This document shows, piece after piece, positions 45,095-53,199 of a DNA stretch of 64,000 nucleotides. Below the pieces are notes generated by a model that had not been told where the DNA came from, ran no database searches, and was given only the letters and a program-made list of their open reading frames with translations. Every line of letters starts with the position of its first letter. The stretch's first letter is position 1. Source of the DNA: Fuscovulum blasticum DSM 2131 (GTDB lineage: Bacteria; Pseudomonadota; Alphaproteobacteria; Rhodobacterales; Rhodobacteraceae); NCBI RefSeq assembly GCF_003034965.1, contig NZ_PZKE01000009.1:62001-126000 (forward strand), in the 5' to 3' direction. The translations under genes and the position numbers were made by a program.

Positions 45095-47434
45095 ATGACG
45101 ATCAAGGAAATCTTCGACTCCATGGCCTATGGCCCCGCCCCCGAAAGCAATGCCGAGGCGCTGGCATGGCTGGCGAAGCACAAGGCCGGCTTCGGCCATT
45201 TCATCAACGGCGCCTTCACCGCGCCCGAGGCCCCGTTCGAGACGCGCAACCCCGCCAATGGGGCGGTGCTGGCGACCGTCTCGCAGGGATCGGAGGCCAC
45301 GGTTGCCCGGGCCGTGGCCGCCGCCGCGCGGGCCTTTCCGAAATGGTCGGCCACGCCGGGGCCGCAGCGGGCGCGCGTGCTTTATGCGCTGGCGCGGCTG
45401 GTGCAGAAGCACAGCCGCCTGTTCGCCGTGCTGGAGACGATGGACAACGGCAAGCCGATCCGGGAAAGCCGCGACATCGACATTCCGCTGGTCGCACGGC
45501 ATTTCTATTATCACGCGGGCCTTGCCCAGTTGCTGGAATCCGAGCGGCCGGGGATGCAGCCGCTGGGGGTTTGCGCGGCGGTGATCCCGTGGAACTTTCC
45601 GCTGCTGATGCTGGCCTGGAAGGTGGCGCCGGCGCTGGCTGCCGGCAATACGGTGGTGCTGAAACCCGCCGAATACACCCCGCTGACCGCGCTGCTGTTC
45701 GCCGAGATCAGCCGCGAGGCCGGGTTGCCCAAAGGGGTGCTGAACATCGTCACCGGCGATGGTGAGACCGGCGCGGCGCTGGTGGCCCACCCGGGCGTGG
45801 CCAAGGTGGCCTTTACCGGATCGACCATGGTCGGCCAGCGCATCCGCGAGGCCACCGCCGGGCAGGGCAAGGCGCTGACGCTGGAGCTGGGGGGCAAGTC
45901 GCCCTACATCGTCTTCGACGATGCCGATCTGGACAGCGCCGTCGAGGGGCTGGTCGATGCGATCTGGTTCAATCAGGGGCAGGTCTGCTGTGCCGGGTCG
46001 CGCCTGCTGGTGCAGGAAGGCGTGGCGGACCGCTTCCACGCCAAACTGAAACGCCGGATGGACGGGCTGCGTCTGGGCGATCCGCTGGACAAGTGCATTG
46101 ACATGGGCGCGATTGCCGACCCGGTGCAACTGGAGACCATCACCCGCCTGGTGGATGGCAGCGAGGGCCAGATCTATCGCGCCGCAACCCCGGTGCCACA
46201 GGGCTGTTTCTATCCGCCGACGCTGATCACCGGGCTGACCACATCCTCACCGCTGATGCAGGAAGAAATCTTCGGCCCGGTGCTGGTCAGCATGACCTTC
46301 CGCACGCCGGCCGAGGCGGTGGAGCTGGCGAACAACACCCGCTTCGGGCTGGCCGCCAGTGTCTGGACCGAAAACGTCAACCTGGCGCTGGACATGGCGC
46401 CCAAGCTGAAGGCCGGGGTGGTGTGGGTGAATGCCACCAACCTGTTCGACGCCGCCGCCGGCTTTGGCGGGGTGCGCGAAAGCGGCTTTGGCCGCGAAGG
46501 CGGGTGGGAGGGGCTTGCGGCCTATCAGAAGCCCGCCCGCAGTGCCCGGACGCTGAAACCGCTGGCCGCCTTCCCCGAACCGGCCAGCCCCGAGGTGCCG
46601 GCCATGGACCGCACCGCCAAGCTGTTCATCGGCGGCAAACAGGCCCGGCCCGACGGCGGCTATTCCCGCGCGGTCTGGTCGCCCAAGGGGCGGCTTCTGG
46701 GGCATGTCGGCCTGGGCAACCGCAAGGACATCCGCAATGCGGTCGAAGCGGCCCATGCGGCCAGGGGCTGGGGCAAGGCGACCGGCCATAACCGCGCGCA
46801 GATCCTGTATTATCTGGCGGAAAACCTGTCGGCGCGTGGGGCGGAATTCGCCGCCCGCCTGCGCGACCTGACCGGCAAGCCCGGCGAGGCCGAGGTCGAG
46901 ACCACCATCACCCGGCTGTTCACCTGGGCCGCCTGGGCGGACAAATACGAAGGCGCGGCCAAGCCGGTGCCGATGCGCGGCATTGCGCTGGCGCTGCACG
47001 AACCCGTTGGCGTGATCGGCGCGCTTTGCCCGGACGAGGCGCCGCTTCTGGGGCTGGTGTCGCTGATGGGCCCGGCCATCGCCATGGGCAACACCTGCGT
47101 TCTGGTGCCGTCTGACCCGTTCCCGCTGGCCGCGACAGATTTCTATCAGGTGCTGGAAACCTCGGACGTGCCGGCGGGCGTGGTGAACATCGTCACCGGC
47201 GCGCCGGACGAACTGGCCAAGGCGCTGGCCAGCCACCGCGACGTGGATGCGCTGTGGTCCTTCGCGGCGGCGCCGCTGTCGGCGATGATCGAGCGGGAAA
47301 GTGCCGGCAACCTGAAGCGGACCTGGGTCAACAACGGGCTGGCGCGCGACTGGAGGACGGCCGAAGGCGAGGGGCGCGAATTCCTGGCCCGCGCGACCGA
47401 GGTCAAGACGGTCTGGGTGCCCTACGGCGAATGA
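45095..47434 (+). CDS. Two-domain aldehyde dehydrogenase, ALDH16 type
   Basis: A 779-aa protein with two ALDH modules. The N-terminal module (to about 500) is complete: PWNFPLLMLAWKVAPALAAGNT, Glu264 in LELGGKSP and catalytic Cys298 in FNQGQVCCAGSR. The C-terminal module (about 520-779) has the cofactor-domain features but no catalytic cysteine at the corresponding place, as is known for bacterial ALDH16, where it is structural. Probably oxidises acetaldehyde or a related aldehyde made by the DeoC reaction. The stop overlaps the channel gene start by 4 bases. The ATG at 45095 follows a GGAG at 45083-45086. Confidence 0.88.
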   Translation: MTIKEIFDSMAYGPAPESNAEALAWLAKHKAGFGHFINGAFTAPEAPFETRNPANGAVLATVSQGSEATVARAVAAAARAFPKWSATPGPQRARVLYALARLVQKHSRLFAVLETMDNGKPIRESRDIDIPLVARHFYYHAGLAQLLESERPGMQPLGVCAAVIPWNFPLLMLAWKVAPALAAGNTVVLKPAEYTPLTALLFAEISREAGLPKGVLNIVTGDGETGAALVAHPGVAKVAFTGSTMVGQRIREATAGQGKALTLELGGKSPYIVFDDADLDSAVEGLVDAIWFNQGQVCCAGSRLLVQEGVADRFHAKLKRRMDGLRLGDPLDKCIDMGAIADPVQLETITRLVDGSEGQIYRAATPVPQGCFYPPTLITGLTTSSPLMQEEIFGPVLVSMTFRTPAEAVELANNTRFGLAASVWTENVNLALDMAPKLKAGVVWVNATNLFDAAAGFGGVRESGFGREGGWEGLAAYQKPARSARTLKPLAAFPEPASPEVPAMDRTAKLFIGGKQARPDGGYSRAVWSPKGRLLGHVGLGNRKDIRNAVEAAHAARGWGKATGHNRAQILYYLAENLSARGAEFAARLRDLTGKPGEAEVETTITRLFTWAAWADKYEGAAKPVPMRGIALALHEPVGVIGALCPDEAPLLGLVSLMGPAIAMGNTCVLVPSDPFPLAATDFYQVLETSDVPAGVVNIVTGAPDELAKALASHRDVDALWSFAAAPLSAMIERESAGNLKRTWVNNGLARDWRTAEGEGREFLARATEVKTVWVPYGE

Positions 47435-48198
47435 CGCTGCGAGCCCGTCTGCGCGATCTGTACGAAGGCGAAGGCGAGGCCGGCGACCGGTTTCGCTATG
47501 GGTTGCTGGCGTTCGACCTGTTGACCGTGGCCTATCTGGTGGCCACCTCGTTCCTGCTGCGGGGGGCGCATACGGTGGCGATCGACATCGCCATCGGGCT
47601 GGTGTTCCTGGCCGATCTGCTGGCGCGGCTGTGGATCGCGCGCCGCCCCGCGCATGAGCTGTTCAGCCTGTGGACGCTGGCCGATGTGCTGGTGATCGTC
47701 TCGCTGCTGTTTCCGCTTTGGGGCGAAGGGCTGGCCTTCCTGCGGGTGATCCGGCTGTTCCGGGTGTTCCACTCGCCGCAGACGCTGGACCAGTTGCGCG
47801 ACGACATTCCCGGGTTCCGCCGCAACGAACAGGCGCTGCTGGCCGGGGCGAACCTGCTGATCTTCCTGTTCGCGATGACGGCGCTGGTCTATCAGACGCA
47901 AAGCGGCGTGAACGACAAGATCGCGAACTATGTCGATGCGCTGTATTTCACCGTCACCACGCTGTCGACCACCGGCTTCGGCGATGTGACGCTGGTGGGC
48001 ACTGGCGGCAAGCTGCTGTCGGTGGCGATCATGATCGTCGGCATCTCGCTGTTCCTGCGGCTGGTGCAGGTGGTGCTGCGGCCGCAGAAGGCGCATTTCC
48101 CCTGCCCCACCTGCGGCCTGCGCCGGCACGACCATGATGCCGTGCATTGCAAAGCCTGCGGCACCATCCTCAACATTCCCGACGACGGGGCGGACTGA
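47431..48198 (+). CDS. Voltage-gated potassium channel-like protein with C-terminal zinc ribbon
   Basis: A 255-aa six-helix channel subunit. S1-S3 lie within residues 22-98, S4 has Arg105, Arg108 and Arg111 (LRVIRLFRVFH), S5 is NLLIFLFAMTALVY and S6 about LLSVAIMIVGISLFL. The pore loop TVTTLSTTGFGDVTL carries the filter T181-G-F183-G-D, with Phe where Tyr is usual. The tail has CPTC (225-228) and CKAC (240-243), a four-cysteine zinc ribbon. Coupled by overlap to the ALDH16 gene. Ion selectivity is inferred. Orthologues in the order are annotated as ion transporters. Confidence 0.82.
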   Translation: MTLRARLRDLYEGEGEAGDRFRYGLLAFDLLTVAYLVATSFLLRGAHTVAIDIAIGLVFLADLLARLWIARRPAHELFSLWTLADVLVIVSLLFPLWGEGLAFLRVIRLFRVFHSPQTLDQLRDDIPGFRRNEQALLAGANLLIFLFAMTALVYQTQSGVNDKIANYVDALYFTVTTLSTTGFGDVTLVGTGGKLLSVAIMIVGISLFLRLVQVVLRPQKAHFPCPTCGLRRHDHDAVHCKACGTILNIPDDGAD

Positions 48199-48205
48199 AA
48201 CCGCC

Positions 48206-48253
48206 GCGGGGGCGCTGCCCCCGCACCCCCGGGATATTTGAGGACAGATGAAA
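48206..48253 (+). repeat. Composite intergenic repeat, copy 3
   Basis: The perfect hairpin GCGGGGGC-GCT-GCCCCCGC (48206-48224) is followed by ACCCCCGGGATATTTG and AGGACAGATGAAAG. It has the same order and sequence core as the copy at 44936. It sits right after the channel stop and just before the stop of the convergent GAPDH gene, a terminator position for both. Confidence 0.6.
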
Positions 48254-48262
48254 GCGGCAGCT

Positions 48263-49237
48263 TCAGGCCATGCGGGCGGCCATGTCGAGCATCCGGTTGG
48301 AAAAGCCCCATTCGTTGTCATACCAGCCGAAGACCCGCAGCATCCCTTGCGGGGTAAGGCGGGTTTCCGGGCAGGCCATGACCACGGATTCCGGCCGCGC
48401 CCGCAGGTCGGTAGAGACCAGCGGCCGGTCGGTGAAGCCGATCACCCCGCCGGCAGCGCGGAAGGTGGCGTTCACCGCTTCCGTGGTGGCGGGGCGTTCG
48501 GTCATCACCTGAAGATCAACGCAAGAGACGCTGGCGACCGGCACCCGCACCGCCTGCGCGATCAGCCGGCCCGCCACCTGCGGCAGCACGCCATCGAGCA
48601 GCCGGGCCGCGCTGGTGGTGGTGGGCACCATCGACAGGGCCGCCGCGCGCGACCGGGCGAAATCGGCCGCCGGGGCATCCACCGTGGGCTGGCTGCCGGT
48701 GTAGCAATGCACGGTCGTCATCGAGCCGGTGACGATGCCCCAGCCTTCGTCGATCAGCTTCGCCAGCGGGGCCAGCGCATTGGTGGTGCAGCTTGCGTTC
48801 GACACGATCCGCTGCCCGGTCAGCACGGACTCGTTCGCGCCCAGAACCACGGTGGCATCCGCCGCGCCGGACGGGCCCGAGATCAGCACCCGCGCCGCGC
48901 CGGCGCGAAGCCCGCGTTCGGCCACGTCGCGCGCTTCGGCCCGGCCGGTGCATTCCAGCACCAGATCGACGCCGGACAGGTTCAGGGTGGACAGGTCTGC
49001 TGTGCGGTGTAGCGGGATGGGCCGACCGTTCACCACCAGCGCCCCGCCGTCCAGCGCCACCGTGCCGCGCCAGGGGCCGAACACGCTGTCATATTCGAAG
49101 AGATGCGCGCACATCTCGGGCGCGGCGATGTCATTGATCCCGGCGATCTGCACCGTCGGCCAACGCTCGGGCGCCTGGGCCCAGGCCCGCAGCACCGACC
49201 GGCCGATCCGTCCGAATCCGTTAAGGAAAACCTGCAT
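48263..49237 (-). CDS. gap: Type I glyceraldehyde-3-phosphate dehydrogenase family protein
   Basis: A 324-aa NAD(P)-dependent enzyme. The Rossmann start MQVFLNGFGRIGRSVLR, the catalytic Cys150 in SNASCTTNALAPL, His in MTTVHCYTG and the C-terminal WYDNEWGFSNRMLD are all present. ATG 49237 follows a perfect GGAGGTCGCG site. It is slightly short and diverged from housekeeping Gap (usually about 333 aa), and no glycolytic genes accompany it. It may be a second isozyme or an erythrose-4-phosphate dehydrogenase-like enzyme. It diverges from an IclR regulator. Confidence 0.85.
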   Translation of the reverse strand: MQVFLNGFGRIGRSVLRAWAQAPERWPTVQIAGINDIAAPEMCAHLFEYDSVFGPWRGTVALDGGALVVNGRPIPLHRTADLSTLNLSGVDLVLECTGRAEARDVAERGLRAGAARVLISGPSGAADATVVLGANESVLTGQRIVSNASCTTNALAPLAKLIDEGWGIVTGSMTTVHCYTGSQPTVDAPAADFARSRAAALSMVPTTTSAARLLDGVLPQVAGRLIAQAVRVPVASVSCVDLQVMTERPATTEAVNATFRAAGGVIGFTDRPLVSTDLRARPESVVMACPETRLTPQGMLRVFGWYDNEWGFSNRMLDMAARMA

Positions 49238-49538
49238 CGCGACCTCCACTTCCGCGGGCAGAGTGACCATGGCCCCGGCGCCGGGCAAGGGCTGTCGCAA
49301 AATTTGATCAAACGCTGGCGCGGGCGAATCAGCGGGACCGGCTGCCCTGGTGCGTGGCGCCACAGGGGCGAGCGCTGCCGGATTCCCGGGCGTTTCCCCG
49401 GCGGAATTGCAACGAACGCACCGTTTCAGCCGCCAATCCCGGGCCGCGCTGCGATGCGGCATCGACAGCGGGCAGAAAAGCGTTTCCATTTCGCGGAACC
49501 GGCAGTCTTGGCCGCTTCTTGGCAGAAGGACAGGCGTC
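49238..49538. promoter_or_regulatory. gap/iclR divergent control region
   Basis: About 300 bases with no gene. The one clear feature is the perfect palindrome TTTGATCAAA at 49304-49313 (preceded by AAAA), 67 bases upstream of the gap start. The rest is GC-rich. The IclR protein encoded to the right may bind here. The same core occurs upstream of the aminotransferase operon. Confidence 0.4.
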
Positions 49539-50348
49539 ATGGCCCAGAAACCCCGCGGTCGGCCGCGCAGCGCGCCCGAAAAGCCCGAACAGGCCACGGT
49601 GCAGGCCCTGGACCGGGCGCTGGCACTGCTGGAACATCTGGCGCGCAGGCCGGGCCTGACGCTTTCCGATCTGGCCGAGGAGACGGGCCTTCCCATCGCC
49701 ACCGTGTTTCGGGCGCTGGCCACGCTTCAGGCGCATGGCATGGTTGAGGCGCAGGAACCGGGGCAGTTCTGGCACATCGGCCCCGGCGCCTTTCGCATCG
49801 GGTCGGCCTTTCTGCGGCGCACCGATGTGGTGGACCGCGCCCGCGCGCCCATGGAACGGCTGATGCGCGAAACCGGAGAGACCGTCACGCTGGGGGCCGA
49901 AGTGGCCGATCTGGTGACGATCCTGGCGCAGGTCGAGGCGCAGGCGGGCATCCGCACCTTCCACGCCCCGGGCAGCACGCTGCCGATGCACGGTTCGGCG
50001 CTTGGCAAGGCGCTGCTGGCCTGGCTGCCCGAAGACCGGGTGGCCGGCATCCTGGACCGGCAGGGCCAGGCCCGGCTGACCAGCCTGACGCTGACCAGCG
50101 AATCGGCGCTGTTGCGCGATCTGGTCCGCAGCCGCGACCGCGGCTTTGCCATTGACGATCAGGAAGGGGCAGATGGCTTGCGGGGCGTGGCCGCCCCGGT
50201 GTTCAACGCGCAAGGTTTGCCGGTTGCAGCGCTGGCCATCACCGGCCCCGGCTTTCGCTTCGGCCTGTCCGATGCCCAGCGCGCCGGCGCGCTGGTGCGC
50301 GCCGCAGCAGAGGCGGTGACCGACGGGATCGGCGGCACCGCGCCCTGA
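49539..50348 (+). CDS. IclR family transcriptional regulator
   Basis: A 269-aa regulator. The N-terminal winged helix-turn-helix is at about 20-80 (ALDRALALLEHLARRPGLTLSDLAEETGLPIATVFRAL). The IclR effector domain follows, with PMHGSALGKALLAWLP, GFAIDDQEGADGLRGVAAPVF and ALAITGPGFRFG. ATG 49539 has AAGGA upstream. It diverges from the gap gene and is convergent with the DUF533 gene. Effector unknown. Confidence 0.9.
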   Translation: MAQKPRGRPRSAPEKPEQATVQALDRALALLEHLARRPGLTLSDLAEETGLPIATVFRALATLQAHGMVEAQEPGQFWHIGPGAFRIGSAFLRRTDVVDRARAPMERLMRETGETVTLGAEVADLVTILAQVEAQAGIRTFHAPGSTLPMHGSALGKALLAWLPEDRVAGILDRQGQARLTSLTLTSESALLRDLVRSRDRGFAIDDQEGADGLRGVAAPVFNAQGLPVAALAITGPGFRFGLSDAQRAGALVRAAAEAVTDGIGGTAP

Positions 50349-50354
50349 CGTGCC

Positions 50355-51029
50355 TTAGCTGACGCCGGCCACCCGGGCCTCAAGGTGCTGCACCAGACCC
50401 GGTTCAAGGTTAAGCGCTGCGGCCAGCATGGCCAGATAGCCTTTTTCTTCCAGCGACTGATCGTCGGCCACCAGGAGCGAGGCGGCATAGATCTCGGCCG
50501 CTTCCTCAGGCGAGCGGGCCAGGCCGGCGATACGGCGCACGTCCAGCGGGGCATCCAGTTCGGCCTTGATCAGGGCTTCGGCCTCGGCCTCAAGCCCCAT
50601 GCGCTGCAAGGCCTCGTCGATGCGGGCGCGTTCGTCGGGGGTCACATGGCCATCGGCCTTGGCCACCGACACCATGGCCTGCACAAGGCGGGCCGACAGA
50701 TCGTTCGCGGCGGTGCTGTCAGAGGGCAGGAACACCGTGCCTTCGGCCGCGGGCAGCGCCACCGGGCCTGCGGCCGGTTCCTTGCCCTTCTTCCAGTCCT
50801 GCCAGGCCTGATAGGCCAGCCCGCCGATCAGGGCCGAGGCCCCCACCTTGGCGCCGGTGCCCAGGATCTTGCGCCCGCCGCCGGTCAGCAACAGCCCCAG
50901 AAGGCCGCCCGCAATGGCGCCCTTGCCCAGGGCGGACTGGCCGTCCCAGGTCTGTTTCGCCTTGTCGGTCAGGCCTTGCACACCCTGACCGCCGGTCAGG
51001 TTATCCAGCAGGGATTTCGCGTTGAACAT
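50355..51029 (-). CDS. DUF533/TerB-like protein
   Basis: A 224-aa protein. The N-terminal 70 residues contain a glycine-rich hydrophobic stretch (GKGAIAGGLLGLLLTGGGRKILG) that looks like a membrane-inserting hairpin, then ALIGGLAYQAW. The C-terminal TerB-like helical bundle has LVQAMVSVAKADGHVTPDERARIDEAL, an acidic metal-binding type helix, and AEIYAASLLVADDQSLEEKGYL. Similar to YebE. ATG 51029 has AAGGTG upstream. Function unknown, perhaps envelope stress. Confidence 0.82.
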   Translation of the reverse strand: MFNAKSLLDNLTGGQGVQGLTDKAKQTWDGQSALGKGAIAGGLLGLLLTGGGRKILGTGAKVGASALIGGLAYQAWQDWKKGKEPAAGPVALPAAEGTVFLPSDSTAANDLSARLVQAMVSVAKADGHVTPDERARIDEALQRMGLEAEAEALIKAELDAPLDVRRIAGLARSPEEAAEIYAASLLVADDQSLEEKGYLAMLAAALNLEPGLVQHLEARVAGVS

Positions 51030-51275
51030 TCTTGCACCTTTCTTGGCAGCATCGGCCCGGTCATGTCGGACCCCGTATGTGGGGTGCCGGAAACAGCCTT
51101 GCAACGGTTTCGGCAAGGATATGCCATGGCGGCACGCAGCTCTGGACCGTTTGACGGAAATCAACGACCTTTTCGACTCTGTGATATAGGATTTCGGCAC
51201 GGGCGCGGCAGGGGTCGCGCCCGGTCTCGGATCAGGAGCGCCGGCCCCGGCGCGGCCTGTTCAACGGAGCCTCGC

Positions 51276-51680
51276 ATGGCAAACATCGCCTCTCTCTCCG
51301 GCCTGACACCCTTGCAGGACGCGGGCACCTGCCCGCACACGGACTGCCGCTTCGCCTTTCCGCTGCCGGTGTTCCTGGACGAGGACACCGCCGTCGTCGA
51401 CACCCCGGCCCAGGCCGAACGCCTGCTGCACCGGCTGCGCGCCGTGTTCCGCGCCCGCGGCTACCGGACGGTCACGCCGCGGCTGGTCTCGGTCGAGATT
51501 CCCCGCAACGGCCGGTTCCGGCTCTGGGTGGACTGGATCGGCCAGGGCGGCACCGGCGACCAGACGCTGTTCCGCACCGTCTGCTTCAACCACGGCACCC
51601 TGGAAGACAACGTGACCCACATGATCCGGGTGGAAGGCCTGGCCGCCCGCCGCACCGCCAACCGCCGCAAGGCGGGGTGA
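51276..51680 (+). CDS. Conserved hypothetical protein
   Basis: A 134-aa soluble protein. ATG 51276 follows CGGAG at 7 bases. Notable parts are PHTDCRFAFPLPVFLDEDTAVVD, an arginine-rich helix ERLLHRLRAVFRARGYRTVTP and the strand-rich NGRFRLWVDWIGQG. It is not recognised by family. It diverges from the DUF533 gene across 246 bases. Composition matches the host, so it is probably a core-genome gene of the group. Confidence 0.6.
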   Translation: MANIASLSGLTPLQDAGTCPHTDCRFAFPLPVFLDEDTAVVDTPAQAERLLHRLRAVFRARGYRTVTPRLVSVEIPRNGRFRLWVDWIGQGGTGDQTLFRTVCFNHGTLEDNVTHMIRVEGLAARRTANRRKAG

Positions 51681-51783
51681 GGGGGGGGGAGGTTGGTTTG
51701 CGGAGGGAGCCATCTGACGGCGGTGCGGCACTGCACCTGCAGCAAACCCGGGCTTGGCTCAAACGCTGGTCTTCGCGGCGAAC

Positions 51784-52824
51784 TCAATGCTTGTCAGCAT
51801 CGGAATCCCTAGGCTTGGTGATGGTTTCAGGTTGCTCATATCTGTCAGCCCGAAGGATAATGGCTTCCAAAACCTGACCCTTTTTCACCTTTGCGTTGAT
51901 CTGTAGGCTGACAGGCACCTTATTCCATTCGGCGTCTTGAATAATCTGCCGGTCTTCAAGCGACGACATCACTTCCTGAACGCTGGCTTGGAAGGATTCT
52001 ACGGTGTTCATTTCCTCCACGTGGACTCGGAAACCGTCCGGCACAGTCGTGTCAACCTTGCGGATGTAATAGACACCATCCTTGCGGGCTTCTTCCGAAC
52101 TTGTGCGGCTAGATCTGGTGAGGGCTGCGGCGGCCCCGGCGGGAACGCTGACCCCATTCACTACGGCATCCGTTTGCGAGGCGTGTCGAACCAACGATTG
52201 CTTGGCATCGTCGGCTTCTGCCTTCAACGCTTGCAAAACAGGCTGCTGTTCAATAGCTTTCTGGATCACCGCTTGTTTGTCTTTATCCCCAGCAGCAACC
52301 GTCTGGATCGTTTCGAGAGCCTTGATCAACGTCTTGTTGTTCGACTCTGCAAGACGCTCTTCTTTCCGGTTGTTCAGCCAGTTACGCATGGTGGATTGAC
52401 CGGCCCAAATGAGTGCCAAACTGACGATTACAATAGCGAGGGTTGTCGGGTCCATCTTGTCCACCGCTCCTATCAGAACCTCTTTGATGACATCCATCAG
52501 TTGGGCTTCTTGATCGGAGCTCCCACTTTTGACTTTGATAATAAGTTCGAGGTCTTCTTTCTCGGCATCAGTCAGGAGGCGACCGTTCGCTTCCCCGTGC
52601 TTGACGAGAGCGTAGGAACGATAGATTGCCGCCTGAGCGTCGATCCAACCCCGCATCATGTAAGCGTTGAGGGCAGAATCATAGCGCTGTTCGGGGATGT
52701 ATAGCGTGGATTTTATCCAGTCGCCGAGTTCGATTTCGTCAATGCTATCAATTTTGATCTGACCTTCGACAAGTCCGTTCAGAACTTCCCAAGCATCGTC
52801 TTCGGAGCGAATTTGAATTGTCAT
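51784..52824 (-). CDS. Low-GC membrane-anchored hypothetical protein
   Basis: A 346-aa protein. The N-terminal 115 residues are acidic and soluble (MTIQIRSEDDAWEVLNGLVEG). One transmembrane helix is at about 135-152 (TLAIVIVSLALIWAGQS), then a long Lys/Gln/Glu-rich helical stretch that may form a coiled coil (WLNNRKEERLAESNNKTLIK). A C-terminal region ends with VPVSLQINAKVKKGQVLEAIILRAD. No family is recognised. GC is near 48 percent in a line I counted, far below the flanks. It ends next to a tRNA-Met 3' end, so it is probably on an acquired element. ATG 52824 is used; a TTG at 52932 would extend it without support. Confidence 0.7.
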   Translation of the reverse strand: MTIQIRSEDDAWEVLNGLVEGQIKIDSIDEIELGDWIKSTLYIPEQRYDSALNAYMMRGWIDAQAAIYRSYALVKHGEANGRLLTDAEKEDLELIIKVKSGSSDQEAQLMDVIKEVLIGAVDKMDPTTLAIVIVSLALIWAGQSTMRNWLNNRKEERLAESNNKTLIKALETIQTVAAGDKDKQAVIQKAIEQQPVLQALKAEADDAKQSLVRHASQTDAVVNGVSVPAGAAAALTRSSRTSSEEARKDGVYYIRKVDTTVPDGFRVHVEEMNTVESFQASVQEVMSSLEDRQIIQDAEWNKVPVSLQINAKVKKGQVLEAIILRADRYEQPETITKPRDSDADKH

Positions 52825-53109
52825 GAACAACCGATACGTTCTGTTTTCCGAGACGGTAGTGTAAAGGCGCTTAGTGATAAAGGAAATTTGATCGTCGAGA
52901 GGGAACCGGGCATTCGCAGCGACTGGGGTCAATGGCCGGTTTGGGCCGATCTCGTCATGCTGAACCTTCGGAGGCTCGACCGCGCAGAATCGGGCTCCCC
53001 GCAGCAGCTATGCGTTCAAAGCGTAGCGGACCTGCCCCCCTGCAAGGACCCTTGTTCACCACCCTGACCAGCCGCCAGCTACACCTGACATTCGACAACG
53101 GGGGAGGGA

Positions 53110-53186
53110 TGGTGGCGAGGGGGGGACTCGAACCCCCGACCCTGCGATTATGAGTCGCATGCTCTAACCAACTGAGCTACCTAGCC
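53110..53186 (-). tRNA. tRNA-Met (anticodon CAU)
   Basis: Read on the minus strand: acceptor GGCTAGG at the 5' end (53186-53180), D-arm GCTC-AGTTGGTTA-GAGC, anticodon stem GCGAC/ATCGC-like with CAT at 53150-53152, T-arm GGGGG-TTCGAGT-CCCCC, then CCTCGCC, A and an encoded CCA (53112-53110). The acceptor stem has one T-C mismatch (fourth pair). The first pair is G-C, so it is the elongator type; tRNA-Ile with lysidine is a less likely reading. The low-GC gene region lies against its 3' end. Confidence 0.93.
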
Positions 53187-53199
53187 ACTGGCGGGCGGA

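Noticed and set aside
51121-51188. 22-codon plus-strand mini-frame (MPWRHAALDRLTEINDLFDSVI is too long to quote in full, ends SVI)
   Set aside because: Its composition looks protein-like, but the ribosome site is one base from the start codon and the length is minimal; could be chance in a divergent promoter region.
51097-51275. Sigma-70 promoter from TTGACG at 51151
   Set aside because: The best -10-like element (GATATA at 51183) is at the wrong spacing.
51676-51692. G-run as a second attachment site for the tRNA-Met island
   Set aside because: Similarity to the tRNA 3' end is limited to a poly-G tract; low complexity, so not called as att.
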